DNA of 64,000 nt from Rhodococcus jostii NBRC 16295 (GTDB lineage Bacteria > Actinomycetota > Actinomycetes > Mycobacteriales > Mycobacteriaceae). Below, one piece after another: positions 27,739 to 36,532 of the stretch (within the stretch, counting starts at the first letter, position 1; each line of letters opens with the position of its first letter). The position numbers and the translations under genes were made by a program. The notes beneath the pieces are model-generated. The model did no database searches. It was not told where the DNA came from and saw only the letters and a list, made by a program, of their open reading frames with translations. The DNA lies in NCBI RefSeq assembly GCF_001894825.1, contig NZ_BCWY01000026.1:53425-117424 (forward strand). Reading direction: 5' to 3'.

Positions 27739-28930
27739 AGCCCATCACCCTTCGGTAGTTGGCCCAGCCGACGGTGTTGCCGATCTCGTCGTTTTGGGTG
27801 GCATCCTCGGGACGTCCATCGACTCCCTTGACGAAACGAGCAAGCGTCCCGTCGTCTGCTGTCATTTGTTGGCGGTTGAAGACTGCGGCATCCTCTATCG
27901 TGATGAATCCGCTCGGGCCAAGCAGGTTCGACGCCTGCCGCACGCGGTGGTGGCGGTATTCCGCGGAATCACTGGCATGGCCGAAGAATGCGTAACTGAC
28001 CTCGGTCCGGTCGACACCGCGGGGTCGCGCGAACCGTATGTTGATGGTGTCCACGTGCTTGGTCATCACGGTGACGGGACGGAGGGCCACGACCCTGGCC
28101 CGATCGTCGGTTCCACGGAACTGGACGACACTTGGGTCGCCAAGATATCCGTTGTCGACATACGGGGTGCTCTGGTAGCCGACCGAGAAGTGGCCAACCG
28201 GCTCAGTGATGCGTACCTCCCCTTTGCCGCCTTGCCAGCCCATGATGCGAAACCCTGTGTGCAGCAGTGGTGCATGGTAGAAGTCGTTATCGAAGTATGT
28301 TTTCCAGTTCGTCTTGTACACCACCTTTTGGTAGCCGAGTAGTGTCAAGTCCCCGTCATCGAGCAGGCAGTCCCGGACTGGATCGGCGCATTCACCTAGG
28401 AAGGTCTCGAGCAGCCGAGTGTCCGGGTGTCGGGTGATGAAGATCAGCCCAGCGATCTCCGAAACTCGCAGCTCAGGCAAGGCGTAGTCCTTGCGGTCGA
28501 AATCGGCACGAAACTCGCGCTCTCCCGGAGCCCCGCAGAAATCACCGCTGCTGTTGAAGAGCCACCGATGGTACGGACACTGGAACTCCTGGGCGACACC
28601 GACCTCACGCTGCTCGAGCAGGGTTCCGCGGTGCGTACAGGTATTCACGAACGCTCGGATGCGATCATCTTGGCCACGGCTGACAAGAATAGGGATCTCG
28701 CCGAGCCACGTCGTCTTGAAGCTGTTGATTTCCCCGAGTTCAGCGCGGTGAGCCACCGGGTGCCAGTAGGGACCGTAGAAGATGCGTTCCAGCTCTTCCC
28801 GGTACACCAGCGGATCGGAGAAGATCTCCTTGGGCAGGTCAAGTGGGTTGGTGAAGCGCGTGGCGATCGCCGCGCGAACCTGCTCGTAGCCGGTCGCGGT
28901 TTCGAGTTCGGATATGGTGGTATGCACCAT
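27728..28930 (-). CDS. Rieske oxygenase alpha (large) subunit 1 (400 aa)
   Basis: The catalytic subunit of an aromatic-ring oxygenase. The Rieske [2Fe-2S] ligands are in CTHRGTLLEQ and, after 17-18 residues, CPYHRWLF. The mononuclear iron His pair is in FDNDFYHAPLLH. Length and the FVNTCTHRGT block resemble benzoate/anthranilate/salicylate-type enzymes, so an aromatic acid substrate is plausible. No ferredoxin or reductase is adjacent; it may share the set at 34849-36444. A 189-base gap separates it from the divergent SDR gene. Confidence 0.9.
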   Translation of the reverse strand: MVHTTISELETATGYEQVRAAIATRFTNPLDLPKEIFSDPLVYREELERIFYGPYWHPVAHRAELGEINSFKTTWLGEIPILVSRGQDDRIRAFVNTCTHRGTLLEQREVGVAQEFQCPYHRWLFNSSGDFCGAPGEREFRADFDRKDYALPELRVSEIAGLIFITRHPDTRLLETFLGECADPVRDCLLDDGDLTLLGYQKVVYKTNWKTYFDNDFYHAPLLHTGFRIMGWQGGKGEVRITEPVGHFSVGYQSTPYVDNGYLGDPSVVQFRGTDDRARVVALRPVTVMTKHVDTINIRFARPRGVDRTEVSYAFFGHASDSAEYRHHRVRQASNLLGPSGFITIEDAAVFNRQQMTADDGTLARFVKGVDGRPEDATQNDEIGNTVGWANYRRVMGFDH

Positions 28931-29119
28931 AGGAGTGGCCTCCGGATCAAGTTCTTTGGGGCGCTCGTTGTTGATGCAACAAGAAACGATGCGCCCTCAT
29001 GGTTCCGGCAATTAGAACGAGCTACCGCCGATGCCGAAATACTATGATCTGATTCACTCGGGGTCAAGCACGAGAATCCCCAAATCTACTGTGCCACATG
29101 ATGGAAAGGCCTACTTGCC

Positions 29120-29920
29120 ATGTTGTCATCAAATCCCCCACTGCCCCTGTTGGGCCGTACAGCAATTGTCACCGCGGCCGGGGCCGGCATCGGGCGAGCC
29201 ATCGCGATCGAGTGGTCTTCGCGGGGCGGCTCGGTCGTCGTCGCGGATCTACGTGCCGACGCAGCCATCGCCACTGCCGAGGAGATCAATCACAAAGGTG
29301 GAAGTGCTATTTGGGCCGCAGTTGATGTGACCGATCCCGAATCGATGCCAAGTGCGTTCGCTGCAGCACTCGACGGATACGGCCAGATCAACGCGTTGTT
29401 CAATGTCGCAGGCGCGAGCCTGCCCAAGCGTGTCGACGAGATGGACGATATTGATTGGTATCGAATGATCGACATCAACCTCACCTCGGTGTACCGCTGC
29501 GCGAAACAGGTAATTCCCGAGCTTCGACGCGCCGGCGGCGGAAGCATTGTCAATATATCGTCCACTGCTGGAATTCTCGCCGAGAACCGTTGCTCTGCAT
29601 ATAGTGCCGCCAAGGGTGGAGTGCTTCTGCTGACCAAGAACATGGCGATGGACTACGCCGCAGACGGCATTCGTGTGAATGCGGTGTGCCCAGGGAGCAC
29701 TATGACTCCACGAATCCAGGACTACCTGGACCGTTTACCCGGCCACGAGTCTCTGCTCGACGACCTGTGCCCGATGAAGCGTTATGCCGAACCGGAGGAG
29801 ATCGCCCGTCCGGCGGTCTTCCTGGCCTCCGATGAGGCCAGCTATATCACCGGCGCCGTCCTTGCCGTCGACGGCGGGCTCACGGCCGGAAAGCACTTTG
29901 CCATCTTCGAGGACGCCTAA
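29120..29920 (+). CDS. SDR-family oxidoreductase (266 aa)
   Basis: A classical short-chain dehydrogenase. The cofactor motif is TAAGAGIGRA, followed by VVVADLRAD, where Asp suggests NAD(H). Catalytic Ser is in VNISSTAGIL and the Tyr-Lys pair is in YSAAKGG. Asn of the NVAG motif is present (FNVAGAS). GGAAAGG lies before the ATG. It is divergent from the first Rieske oxygenase and convergent with the large minus-strand operon. It is a candidate cis-dihydrodiol dehydrogenase, but SDR substrates cannot be read by eye. Confidence 0.85.
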   Translation: MLSSNPPLPLLGRTAIVTAAGAGIGRAIAIEWSSRGGSVVVADLRADAAIATAEEINHKGGSAIWAAVDVTDPESMPSAFAAALDGYGQINALFNVAGASLPKRVDEMDDIDWYRMIDINLTSVYRCAKQVIPELRRAGGGSIVNISSTAGILAENRCSAYSAAKGGVLLLTKNMAMDYAADGIRVNAVCPGSTMTPRIQDYLDRLPGHESLLDDLCPMKRYAEPEEIARPAVFLASDEASYITGAVLAVDGGLTAGKHFAIFEDA

Positions 29921-29940
29921 CCAACCCTGCACCGCGCAAC

Positions 29941-29983
29941 GGGAATCGCCCCGGTGTTCGACTAGAACACCGGGGCGATTCCC
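29941..29983. terminator. strong bidirectional hairpin terminator
   Basis: Arms of 19 bases (29941-29959 and 29965-29983) are perfect reverse complements around a five-base loop. The hairpin sits between two convergent units, the SDR gene ending at 29920 and the FMN reductase gene ending at 30005. A poly-U tract is weak, which is common in actinobacterial terminators. Confidence 0.85.
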
Positions 29984-30004
29984 CTCAAGTTTCGATGACA
30001 ACAG

Positions 30005-30607
30005 CTACTCAGATCGCGCGCCCGCGAGCCCTTCGGTCGTCGACCGTGAAACGCGGCTCAGCGCGCAGACCTCGCGACCGACTGTGCGCAATTGAAAGTC
30101 GACTCGCTCGTCTGGCTGCTGCCCGTATTCGATCCGAGTGACCCCCGAGTTAATCGCCGCTCCAAGAGGAGTCGGCCACCCCCGCAGCGCGTGCACGATG
30201 CTTCGAAGCGTCTGCAACGTTGTGACAGCCGCCTGCCATCCGTAGGCCGTGGTAACGCACCCGACCGCGCGGCCGGAGAGGTAGGGATTGCCGTCTTGTC
30301 GCAGTTCCTCTGCATAGTCTAGGGCGTTCTTGACCAAGCCCGAGACCGAACCGTGGTATCCCGGGGACGCGATGATCACCCCATCGGCGAGCCGAAGCGA
30401 TTCGATGAGCCGCTGCGCATCCTCACCATTCGGGGTGTCCGGGTCGTACATGGGTAGCCGTGCAAGCGTGCTACCACCGAACAGCTCGGTGCGCGCACCG
30501 TGCGCCTCCGCTGCGTCCAGCGCGATACGGAGGGCAGACTCCGTCGAGGAGTCCGCCCGCAATGTCCCGCCGAGACCAACAATGAACGGTTGCTCTGTAA
30601 GGTCCAC
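30005..30607 (-). CDS. NAD(P)H-dependent FMN reductase, flavodoxin-like (200 aa)
   Basis: An SsuE/ChrR-type flavin reductase. Signs are the N-terminal VGLGGTLRADSSTESAL phosphate-binding segment and ADGVIIASPGYHGSVSGLVK, where the family motif P.Y.gs..g.lKn.lD is clear. It is the last gene of the minus-strand operon, eight bases after the extradiol dioxygenase. It most likely supplies reduced flavin to the HsaA-type monooxygenase at 31575. HsaB, the usual partner of HsaA, has a different fold, so this is a non-orthologous partner. Confidence 0.85.
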   Translation of the reverse strand: MDLTEQPFIVGLGGTLRADSSTESALRIALDAAEAHGARTELFGGSTLARLPMYDPDTPNGEDAQRLIESLRLADGVIIASPGYHGSVSGLVKNALDYAEELRQDGNPYLSGRAVGCVTTAYGWQAAVTTLQTLRSIVHALRGWPTPLGAAINSGVTRIEYGQQPDERVDFQLRTVGREVCALSRVSRSTTEGLAGARSE

Positions 30608-30614
30608 TGTTCCG

Positions 30615-31505
30615 TCACACCATCTTCATCAGACCGTCATGTCCCCAGGCGAACCCTGAACCCAAGGAATAGTTTTCAGCCGTCCACGACTCAGGATCGA
30701 CCATTCGCGGTCCCCAGCCGTACTCGAAGTGCCAACCCGACGGATTACGGAAGTAGAATGAGAAGACATGATCGTTCTGGTGACGCCCCGTCGAGGTGCT
30801 TGTGATCCCGCGGTCCAGGCACAGGTCGTAGCTATGACCCACGTCGTCGATGCTGACCGTCTCGAACATCACATGCTGAATACGTCTTTGCGCACCCGGA
30901 ATATTCATGAATGCCAGCGAATGGTGCCGGGTATTGCAGTGCAAGAACACTGCGAACGGTCCGACCTGCGGGATATGCGCGAAATCGCTGACACCGAACC
31001 CCAGCACGCGAGAGTAGAAGTCCGCCGCGCCCGTGATGTCTTCGGCATACAGCACGACATGCCCCATGCCCATCTCGCCCATGTTGAACCCAGCCAAGTC
31101 ACGCGACGGGCGGAACCGCGGCATGAACACCTTCTCGTGTCCGAGTACGAGTTCCATCCGCACGCCCGAGTACGGACACGTGAAGTGGACAAACTCCATG
31201 ACGCGACGATCGGAGGCCTCCTCGGGTGTACCCGCCGTCACTGCGATCCCGGCGGCCTCGAGCTGAGCCGCGGCGAGCTCGAGCGCCACCTTCGAGGCCA
31301 CGTCCCAACCGACGTAGGCGACGTCGTCATCGTGGCCGGCCCGCATACCAATCCGGTGATGCCGGTCATCGGCACGGACGTAGAGCAGGCTGTCGTCACT
31401 ATCACGCGACACCTCCAGTCCGAGGACTTCCGTAGCGTACTTCTTCCACCCCGAGACGTCGCTGGACGTCCCGACAACATAACTGAGCTGGCTGACAGCG
31501 GCCAT
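30615..31505 (-). CDS. type I extradiol (catechol 2,3-)dioxygenase 1 (296 aa)
   Basis: A two-domain vicinal-oxygen-chelate ring-cleavage enzyme of BphC/HsaC type, Fe(II)-dependent. The 2-His-1-Glu triad is visible: GMGHVVLYAED (His), HHSLAFMNIPG (His) and WHFEYGWGPRMVD (Glu). I chose ATG 31505 (MAAVSQLSYV), with GGAAAGAAG upstream. It lies next to the flavin monooxygenase (31575) and FMN reductase (30005), as in hsaACDB-type modules. It probably opens the catechol made by that monooxygenase. Confidence 0.9.
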   Translation of the reverse strand: MAAVSQLSYVVGTSSDVSGWKKYATEVLGLEVSRDSDDSLLYVRADDRHHRIGMRAGHDDDVAYVGWDVASKVALELAAAQLEAAGIAVTAGTPEEASDRRVMEFVHFTCPYSGVRMELVLGHEKVFMPRFRPSRDLAGFNMGEMGMGHVVLYAEDITGAADFYSRVLGFGVSDFAHIPQVGPFAVFLHCNTRHHSLAFMNIPGAQRRIQHVMFETVSIDDVGHSYDLCLDRGITSTSTGRHQNDHVFSFYFRNPSGWHFEYGWGPRMVDPESWTAENYSLGSGFAWGHDGLMKMV

Positions 31506-31574
31506 GGATGTGCTTCTTTCCGGAGAGATAGTGGAGCAATGCAGATTGAGGGACGCGAGCAAACGTCGAGGGTC

Positions 31575-32750
31575 TTAGAACACGACGAGCTTCGGGTCGC
31601 GCTCGAGGCCCAGCACCATTCGGCCGTAGTGCTGGAAGTTGGCACGAGTGAACGAGACGTGACTGGCCATCATGTGGATGTCACGCCACTTCTGCTGCAT
31701 CGGGCTGGTCTCCTTGAACCCTGAGGTTCCGCTCAACCCAAACAGTCGATCCACCGATTCGGTGAGTAGTTCGGCCACTCGGTTGTAATCGCGCAGGATC
31801 TCTGCGCGATCTGCCAGCTCGAGACTTCCCGATGTTCGGGCTGCGGCGAGGATTCTCCGCACCGACAGCTGAGCCAGCTCGAGGTCGGCCGCGGTTCTAG
31901 CGACCGCCTCCTGGACGATCTCCGACCCTGCGGTTTGCGCTCGCCCGCGCGCCCACTCCACGAAGTAGTCATAGGCGTCCAGTGCGGTGCCCATCATGGG
32001 GCCCAGGAACGTCAGCCCGGCATGTAGTGCGAGCGGTTGGCGATAGAGCGGGCCATGGTTGACCTCTCTGCCGGGACCGTCGCCGGCCACCAGCGCCGCC
32101 GCCGCAAGCACAAATCCTTCGGGCACGAAGACGTCGTCGATCACGATCGTCTTGCTGCCGGTCCCGCGCATACCGGCAGCGAACCAGTCGTCGTCAACGG
32201 TGTAGTCGCCCGGCTTCACCAGGAAGTGGTGATTCGCCGGCCGACCTCCGTCCTTGATAAGCCCGCTCACGATCACCCACGACGCGTGGTCCACGCCACT
32301 GGCGAAGCCGTGCCGGCCGGTCAGGCGGTATCCACCGTCGACCTTCTGCACGGTTGCGGCGGGCGCGAGCGATGCAGCAATGCAGGCATCAGGTCCGTCC
32401 ATCCAGACCGCCTCTTGTGCAGCCTGAGGGAAGAATCCGACCATGTGCGCATCGTGCGGAAGCAATGCCGCGCACCAGGCAGTGGAGGCACATGCTCTAC
32501 CGAGCTCCAACGACACCTCGTACATCGTGTCAAGCGACAGTTCGTCTCCGCCAAAACGACGCGGGGCAAGGATTCGCCCTCCCAGCCCGGCAGCGACAAT
32601 CTCGTCGATCGACTCGTGCGGAACCGCACGCAGTGCCTCCGTGTGGGCGGCCCGTTCCCGTATCCGGGGGGTGAGAGCACGTGCCCGCTCGACGAGCGTC
32701 GCATGCAGGGTCGCTGTGTCGGCAGCACTATCCATATCGGTGACTACCAT
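31575..32750 (-). CDS. HsaA-type flavin-dependent monooxygenase, acyl-CoA dehydrogenase fold (391 aa)
   Basis: A two-component monooxygenase subunit that hydroxylates a phenol with reduced flavin supplied by a separate reductase. The fold is acyl-CoA dehydrogenase-like (LGRACASTAWCAALLPHDAH, YRLTGRHGFASGVDHASWV, MRGTGSKTIVIDDVFVPE), but the dehydrogenase motif with catalytic Glu is absent. HsaA, HpaB-like and dibenzothiophene DszC enzymes share this plan. The start may be 32750 or the Met six residues later. It lies between the Rieske pair and the extradiol enzyme, fitting a catechol-forming step after ring hydroxylation. Confidence 0.85.
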   Translation of the reverse strand: MVVTDMDSAADTATLHATLVERARALTPRIRERAAHTEALRAVPHESIDEIVAAGLGGRILAPRRFGGDELSLDTMYEVSLELGRACASTAWCAALLPHDAHMVGFFPQAAQEAVWMDGPDACIAASLAPAATVQKVDGGYRLTGRHGFASGVDHASWVIVSGLIKDGGRPANHHFLVKPGDYTVDDDWFAAGMRGTGSKTIVIDDVFVPEGFVLAAAALVAGDGPGREVNHGPLYRQPLALHAGLTFLGPMMGTALDAYDYFVEWARGRAQTAGSEIVQEAVARTAADLELAQLSVRRILAAARTSGSLELADRAEILRDYNRVAELLTESVDRLFGLSGTSGFKETSPMQQKWRDIHMMASHVSFTRANFQHYGRMVLGLERDPKLVVF

Positions 32751-32811
32751 GGTTATCCATCTCCATTTCCGGCCAGGGACGGCCGAGTGTCGGTCGGATC
32801 TGGGCGCCGGC

Positions 32812-33378
32812 CTAGAACAGAACGCTCAGGTTCTTCGATTGCACGACGTTCTGATCCAGCAGGATCGTCCGCTTGGCGATTTCGAAACTTTCCCCCACCG
32901 CACGAAGCACGTCCCGTCGTTCACCGGCCCAGATGTCCGTCTCCGATTCGAGACGGTTGCGGTAGACCAGGAAGTTCGACCACACGTCGTATTCCGGGGA
33001 CGCCGAGGTCTCGACCTCACGCGGTGTGACCCGCACATTCGTTACCAGATGCCGGCAACGGGACGGAGGATCCTCGGCCCAGTGCGTCCCCGAGTGCATC
33101 TGGTTCACCCGCAGCTGCAGCGACTTGATGTCGTCATAGAAGTGCGCCATCTCGATCCCCTGGGGAACCTCATCCTGGTCTCTTTGACGACGAAGCCTGT
33201 TTTTGCGCACTGGCATCCAGTAGAGGACATCCTCGGCGAACAACTCCAGCCACTTACTCCACTGCCAGTGGTCAAGCAGCTGGGCCTCGCTGTAAAGGAA
33301 CTTCTCTACCCGGTGTTGGAGCAACATCTGCTCCAACACATTCGCGTTCGCCGGCGCGTCAGTCTGTTCGACGGTCAT
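32812..33378 (-). CDS. Rieske oxygenase beta (small) subunit 2 (188 aa)
   Basis: A ring-hydroxylating oxygenase small subunit. The family pattern is clear: VEKFLYSEAQLLDHWQWSKW, LELFAEDVLYWMPVRKNR, then DPPSRCRHLVTNVRV in the middle. The start overlaps the alpha stop by four bases (ATGA). It pairs with the biphenyl/toluene-type alpha subunit upstream. It resembles the beta subunit at 49110, which shares the DPPSR..LVTNVRV block, so these two oxygenases are closer to each other than to the one at 27256. Confidence 0.92.
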   Translation of the reverse strand: MTVEQTDAPANANVLEQMLLQHRVEKFLYSEAQLLDHWQWSKWLELFAEDVLYWMPVRKNRLRRQRDQDEVPQGIEMAHFYDDIKSLQLRVNQMHSGTHWAEDPPSRCRHLVTNVRVTPREVETSASPEYDVWSNFLVYRNRLESETDIWAGERRDVLRAVGESFEIAKRTILLDQNVVQSKNLSVLF

Positions 33379-34706
33379 CGCGAAGCTCCCGCGTTGGTTC
33401 CCACCGTGACGCCGTGCTTAGCGTCGGCGGTGCGCTCGCACTCCTCCGCTGGGATCACCGGCCACGTGTCACTGGTCATGAACTCGAGCCACCGCCGGTA
33501 GAAGCCCCGCTGGCCGGCTTCGCCGAAGAATGAATCGTGGTACTCGCCCGGAAACTCCGGGTGTTTCTCTTCGGTTCCGAGACCCATTTCGTAGTTCCAC
33601 GCCATCTTCCGCGCCTGGTGTCCCTGCTCGAGGATGCCGCCGATCATGCCCCAGTTCTCGCCGTCGTCGGTCTCCACGACGCCTGCAGCGCCCTCGGTGA
33701 ACGACGCCGAGATCTGTTGCGCACGCTTGGCTTCCTCGGGTGCGTCCTTCTCCACGATAGTGAATGACCAGATCTCGAACTTGTTGGGTCCCTTGGGATG
33801 CCAGACTCGGAAGTTGGCTGATCCCGGCAGTCCAGAGAAGTTCGGAAAGGCGTTGAAGTTGGCCACCATGTCGGCGCGCTCGCCTACACGCTCACGTGCG
33901 ATCTGACGCTTCTTCTCGTTGTACTGGCCGAGGGGGTCGTCCTCGAATCGGGTATGCCGTTCGAAGAGGAAGCTCTCGCCGTGTCCCTCGCGGAGCGAAA
34001 CATGCGCGCCGTCTTTTGCATCGAATCCAGGGCCGAACGACAACAATGACGAAAGGTGGCTGGTGGTGGCATGGTAGGTGTCGCCGGCGAACTGCTCGGC
34101 GGCCAGTTTCCAGTTGGCGTTGATGGTCCACTTGATGGCACCAGGCAAGACCTCGATGCCACCTTCGGCGTGATCAACCCAGCCGTCGATATAGTATTTC
34201 AGGTCCCCCAGGTACTCGTGCAACGGCGGCGCCGTGGAGTCGAAGTTGCCGAAGATCAGTCCCTGGTAGCTATCGATCTGCGCGACCTGGACCAGGCCAT
34301 TGTCCTCGAGCGACAGCTTGTTGTCGTACGCGTCGTCGAGATTGGGGACCCCGACCAGCTTGCCCGCGGTGTCGTACGTCCAACCGTGATAGCTGCACAT
34401 GAACGAGCGGGTGTTGCCCTCCTCGGCACGGCAGACTCGCATACCTCGGTGCCGACAGACATTGAGGAACGCCTTGACGCTGCCGTCGGGCTGACGCACC
34501 ACAAGGACGGGGTCTCCCCCCATGTACGTGGCGAAGAAGTCGTGCGGATTCGGGATCATGCTGTCGTGCGCCAGGAACAACCAGGAACGACCGAAGATGC
34601 GTTCTTGTTCCAACTTATAGATTTCGTCGCTCACGAAAATCTCGGACCCGATAATGCCCTGGTCCCATTTCACCAACGAATGCAGATAATCGGCGTCAAC
34701 GGCCAC
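33375..34706 (-). CDS. Rieske oxygenase alpha (large) subunit 2, biphenyl/toluene type (443 aa)
   Basis: The catalytic subunit of a class II/III aromatic dioxygenase. Rieske ligands are in CRHRGMRVC and MCSYHGWTYD. The mononuclear iron site is in WKLAAEQFAGDTYHATTSHL (Asp, two His). Length and sequence are nearest to biphenyl/ethylbenzene/phenylpropionate dioxygenases. GTG start with AAGGGGG upstream. Its electron chain, ferredoxin (34849) and reductase (35197), is directly upstream in the operon. The product would be a cis-dihydrodiol. Confidence 0.92.
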   Translation of the reverse strand: MAVDADYLHSLVKWDQGIIGSEIFVSDEIYKLEQERIFGRSWLFLAHDSMIPNPHDFFATYMGGDPVLVVRQPDGSVKAFLNVCRHRGMRVCRAEEGNTRSFMCSYHGWTYDTAGKLVGVPNLDDAYDNKLSLEDNGLVQVAQIDSYQGLIFGNFDSTAPPLHEYLGDLKYYIDGWVDHAEGGIEVLPGAIKWTINANWKLAAEQFAGDTYHATTSHLSSLLSFGPGFDAKDGAHVSLREGHGESFLFERHTRFEDDPLGQYNEKKRQIARERVGERADMVANFNAFPNFSGLPGSANFRVWHPKGPNKFEIWSFTIVEKDAPEEAKRAQQISASFTEGAAGVVETDDGENWGMIGGILEQGHQARKMAWNYEMGLGTEEKHPEFPGEYHDSFFGEAGQRGFYRRWLEFMTSDTWPVIPAEECERTADAKHGVTVGTNAGASR

Positions 34707-34848
34707 GATTATCCCCCTTCACTTTTCACATGGTCTCGGCGCGGAAAGACTTTTCGTCTTCCGGCGTTATCATTTGGTCTCTGCCTTACAGCTAACCAAC
34801 ACCCGGTCACGGAGTCGATGCATCCGTTCTGAGCCTCGGAACGGGGCT

Positions 34849-35181
34849 TCAGCCCGCGACCACAACGTATACGGCTCCGTCGTCCACCTGAACCGGGTAC
34901 TTCGCCAGCGGCTCCGACGCGGGAGGTGCGGTCACTGCGCCGGTCTTGATGCAGAATTTTGCGAAGTGCCATCCGCATTCAATCTGGCCGTCCTCGATGA
35001 ATCCTTCGTCCGCCAGTGACGATTTATCGTGCGAGCACCAGTCTGCGGTCGCATAGAAATCGCCATCTATGTTGTAGACCGCGATGGGTGGCTGAGTATT
35101 GACCCGGGTCACGTTTCCTGGTGTGAGTTCGTCGACCGAGCACACCCGGATCAGATTCTCCGACTTCTCCGTAGTTGTCAT
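34849..35181 (-). CDS. Rieske-type [2Fe-2S] ferredoxin (110 aa)
   Basis: The electron shuttle from the reductase to the oxygenase. Cluster ligands are in DWCSHDKSSL and ECGWHFAKF (C-x-H ... C-x2-H). C-terminal PLAKYPVQVDDGAVYVVV is typical of BphF/BphA3-type ferredoxins. A strong AAGGAGGAAG site precedes the ATG. It sits between reductase and alpha subunit genes, a common order. It may also serve the other two oxygenases, which have no ferredoxin nearby. Confidence 0.92.
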   Translation of the reverse strand: MTTTEKSENLIRVCSVDELTPGNVTRVNTQPPIAVYNIDGDFYATADWCSHDKSSLADEGFIEDGQIECGWHFAKFCIKTGAVTAPPASEPLAKYPVQVDDGAVYVVVAG

Positions 35182-35196
35182 TGCTTCCTCCTTCTC

Positions 35197-36444
35197 CTAC
35201 TGCGGCAGACCGCGGACCACCGACTGCGAGTCGCCGATCTTGCGTAAATCCACTGCTGGGTCGGCCAGTAGCGCTTGTTCCGGGCGAACCTGCTTGTCGA
35301 TCAAACTCATCGCCATCCGAACATCACGTCTTCGGTTGACCCCAACGACACCGACGAGCACGCCATGACGCAGATGGAACACGCTGAACTCCATCGATTC
35401 CGGGTCGCCCCGCCACACCAGGTCATCGGTGGCACGCGGGCGCCCGGCGACCTGAATATTCGTCTCGCCCTGGTCAGACCAGAACCACGGCACGTCTCGG
35501 TAGGGTTCTCGGTGGCCCACCATTGAGCGTGCGGCCGCAATGCCCTGATTCTGCGCGTTCTGCCAATGTTCGAGCCTGATTCGTTCTCCGGCGACCTCGT
35601 TGGGATGATTGGCGATATCGCCCGCGGCATAGATATTCGGGACCGAAGTTTCACAAAACTCGTCGACGACGATTCCGTTGTCGAGGTCGATACCGGAGTC
35701 ACGGGCGAGCTCGATCGCCGGTAGGACGCCGATTCCCACCACCACTACGTCGGCCTCGACGACGAACCCGTCCATTGTGTGCACCCGCCGAACGTGGTGA
35801 TCGCCCTCTATCCTGGCCACTTCGGCGTTGGTTCGGATGCGTATTCCATTCTCGGAATGTAGCCGCGACAGGCGATCTCCAATCCGTGTGCCCAGGACGC
35901 GGCGTAGCAGTCCAGGCTCACGCTCGAGCACCGTGACGTCGTTGCCCAACGCCAACGCCGAGGCGGCGAGCTCGATTCCGATCAACCCGCCGCCGACGAT
36001 GACGACGGATCCGCCCGCGAGTAGCTTGTCGCGGATGGCCGCCGAATCGTCGACGGTGCGCAAAAAGTGCACGCCGTCGAGATCGAGTCCAGGGACGTCC
36101 GGGCGCCGTGGGGTAGTACCGGTGCACAACAGGACTTTGTCCGCTGCGATCGACCGCCCGCGGTCGAGTTCGACCCGGCCGCCATGGGTATCGATGCGTG
36201 TCGCCCAGGCCCCCAGTAGAAGTTCGATGTCGTTGTCGGAATAAAACTCCGCGGGATGTATCAATGTCTCGCCAGGCTGTTTGTGCCCGAGAATCACCTC
36301 CTTCGACAACGGCGGACGGTCGTACGGCAAGTGGTTCTCGGCTCCGACCAGGACGACGCGGCCGTCGAACCCCTCGGTGCGAAGCGTCTCGACCGCACGC
36401 GCGCCGGCAAGGCTCGCGCCGACCACGACGTAGGTTTCAGTCAT
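35197..36444 (-). CDS. ferredoxin-NAD(P)+ reductase of the oxygenase system (415 aa)
   Basis: A BphG/BphA4-type FAD reductase that moves electrons from NADH to the Rieske ferredoxin. The FAD motif is VVVGASLAGARAVETLR, followed by YDRPPLSKE. The NAD-binding domain has VVIVGGGLIGIELAASA. The second FAD motif is NIYAAGDIANH. It precedes the ferredoxin by 15 bases. The start region (36442-36481) contains imperfect TCTCTGT-rich repeats on the + strand and lacks a clear ribosome site, so the exact start is less certain. Confidence 0.92.
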   Translation of the reverse strand: MTETYVVVGASLAGARAVETLRTEGFDGRVVLVGAENHLPYDRPPLSKEVILGHKQPGETLIHPAEFYSDNDIELLLGAWATRIDTHGGRVELDRGRSIAADKVLLCTGTTPRRPDVPGLDLDGVHFLRTVDDSAAIRDKLLAGGSVVIVGGGLIGIELAASALALGNDVTVLEREPGLLRRVLGTRIGDRLSRLHSENGIRIRTNAEVARIEGDHHVRRVHTMDGFVVEADVVVVGIGVLPAIELARDSGIDLDNGIVVDEFCETSVPNIYAAGDIANHPNEVAGERIRLEHWQNAQNQGIAAARSMVGHREPYRDVPWFWSDQGETNIQVAGRPRATDDLVWRGDPESMEFSVFHLRHGVLVGVVGVNRRRDVRMAMSLIDKQVRPEQALLADPAVDLRKIGDSQSVVRGLPQ

Positions 36445-36532
36445 CTCTGTGTCTCTGTCATCTCGATGTCTCTGTCTCTACCGGAGGTCTGTCTCATTCG
36501 AGGGCACCGCACGATCGTGCGCACCCGGCTGC

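Noticed and set aside
34844..34855. GGGCT-TC-AGCCC hairpin at the ferredoxin stop codon
   Set aside because: Five-base arms with a two-base loop inside an operon that must be read through; too weak to call.
36442..36481. TCTCTGT-rich tandem pattern before the ferredoxin reductase gene
   Set aside because: Imperfect short repeats without constant unit length; may affect the start call but not supportable as a functional repeat.
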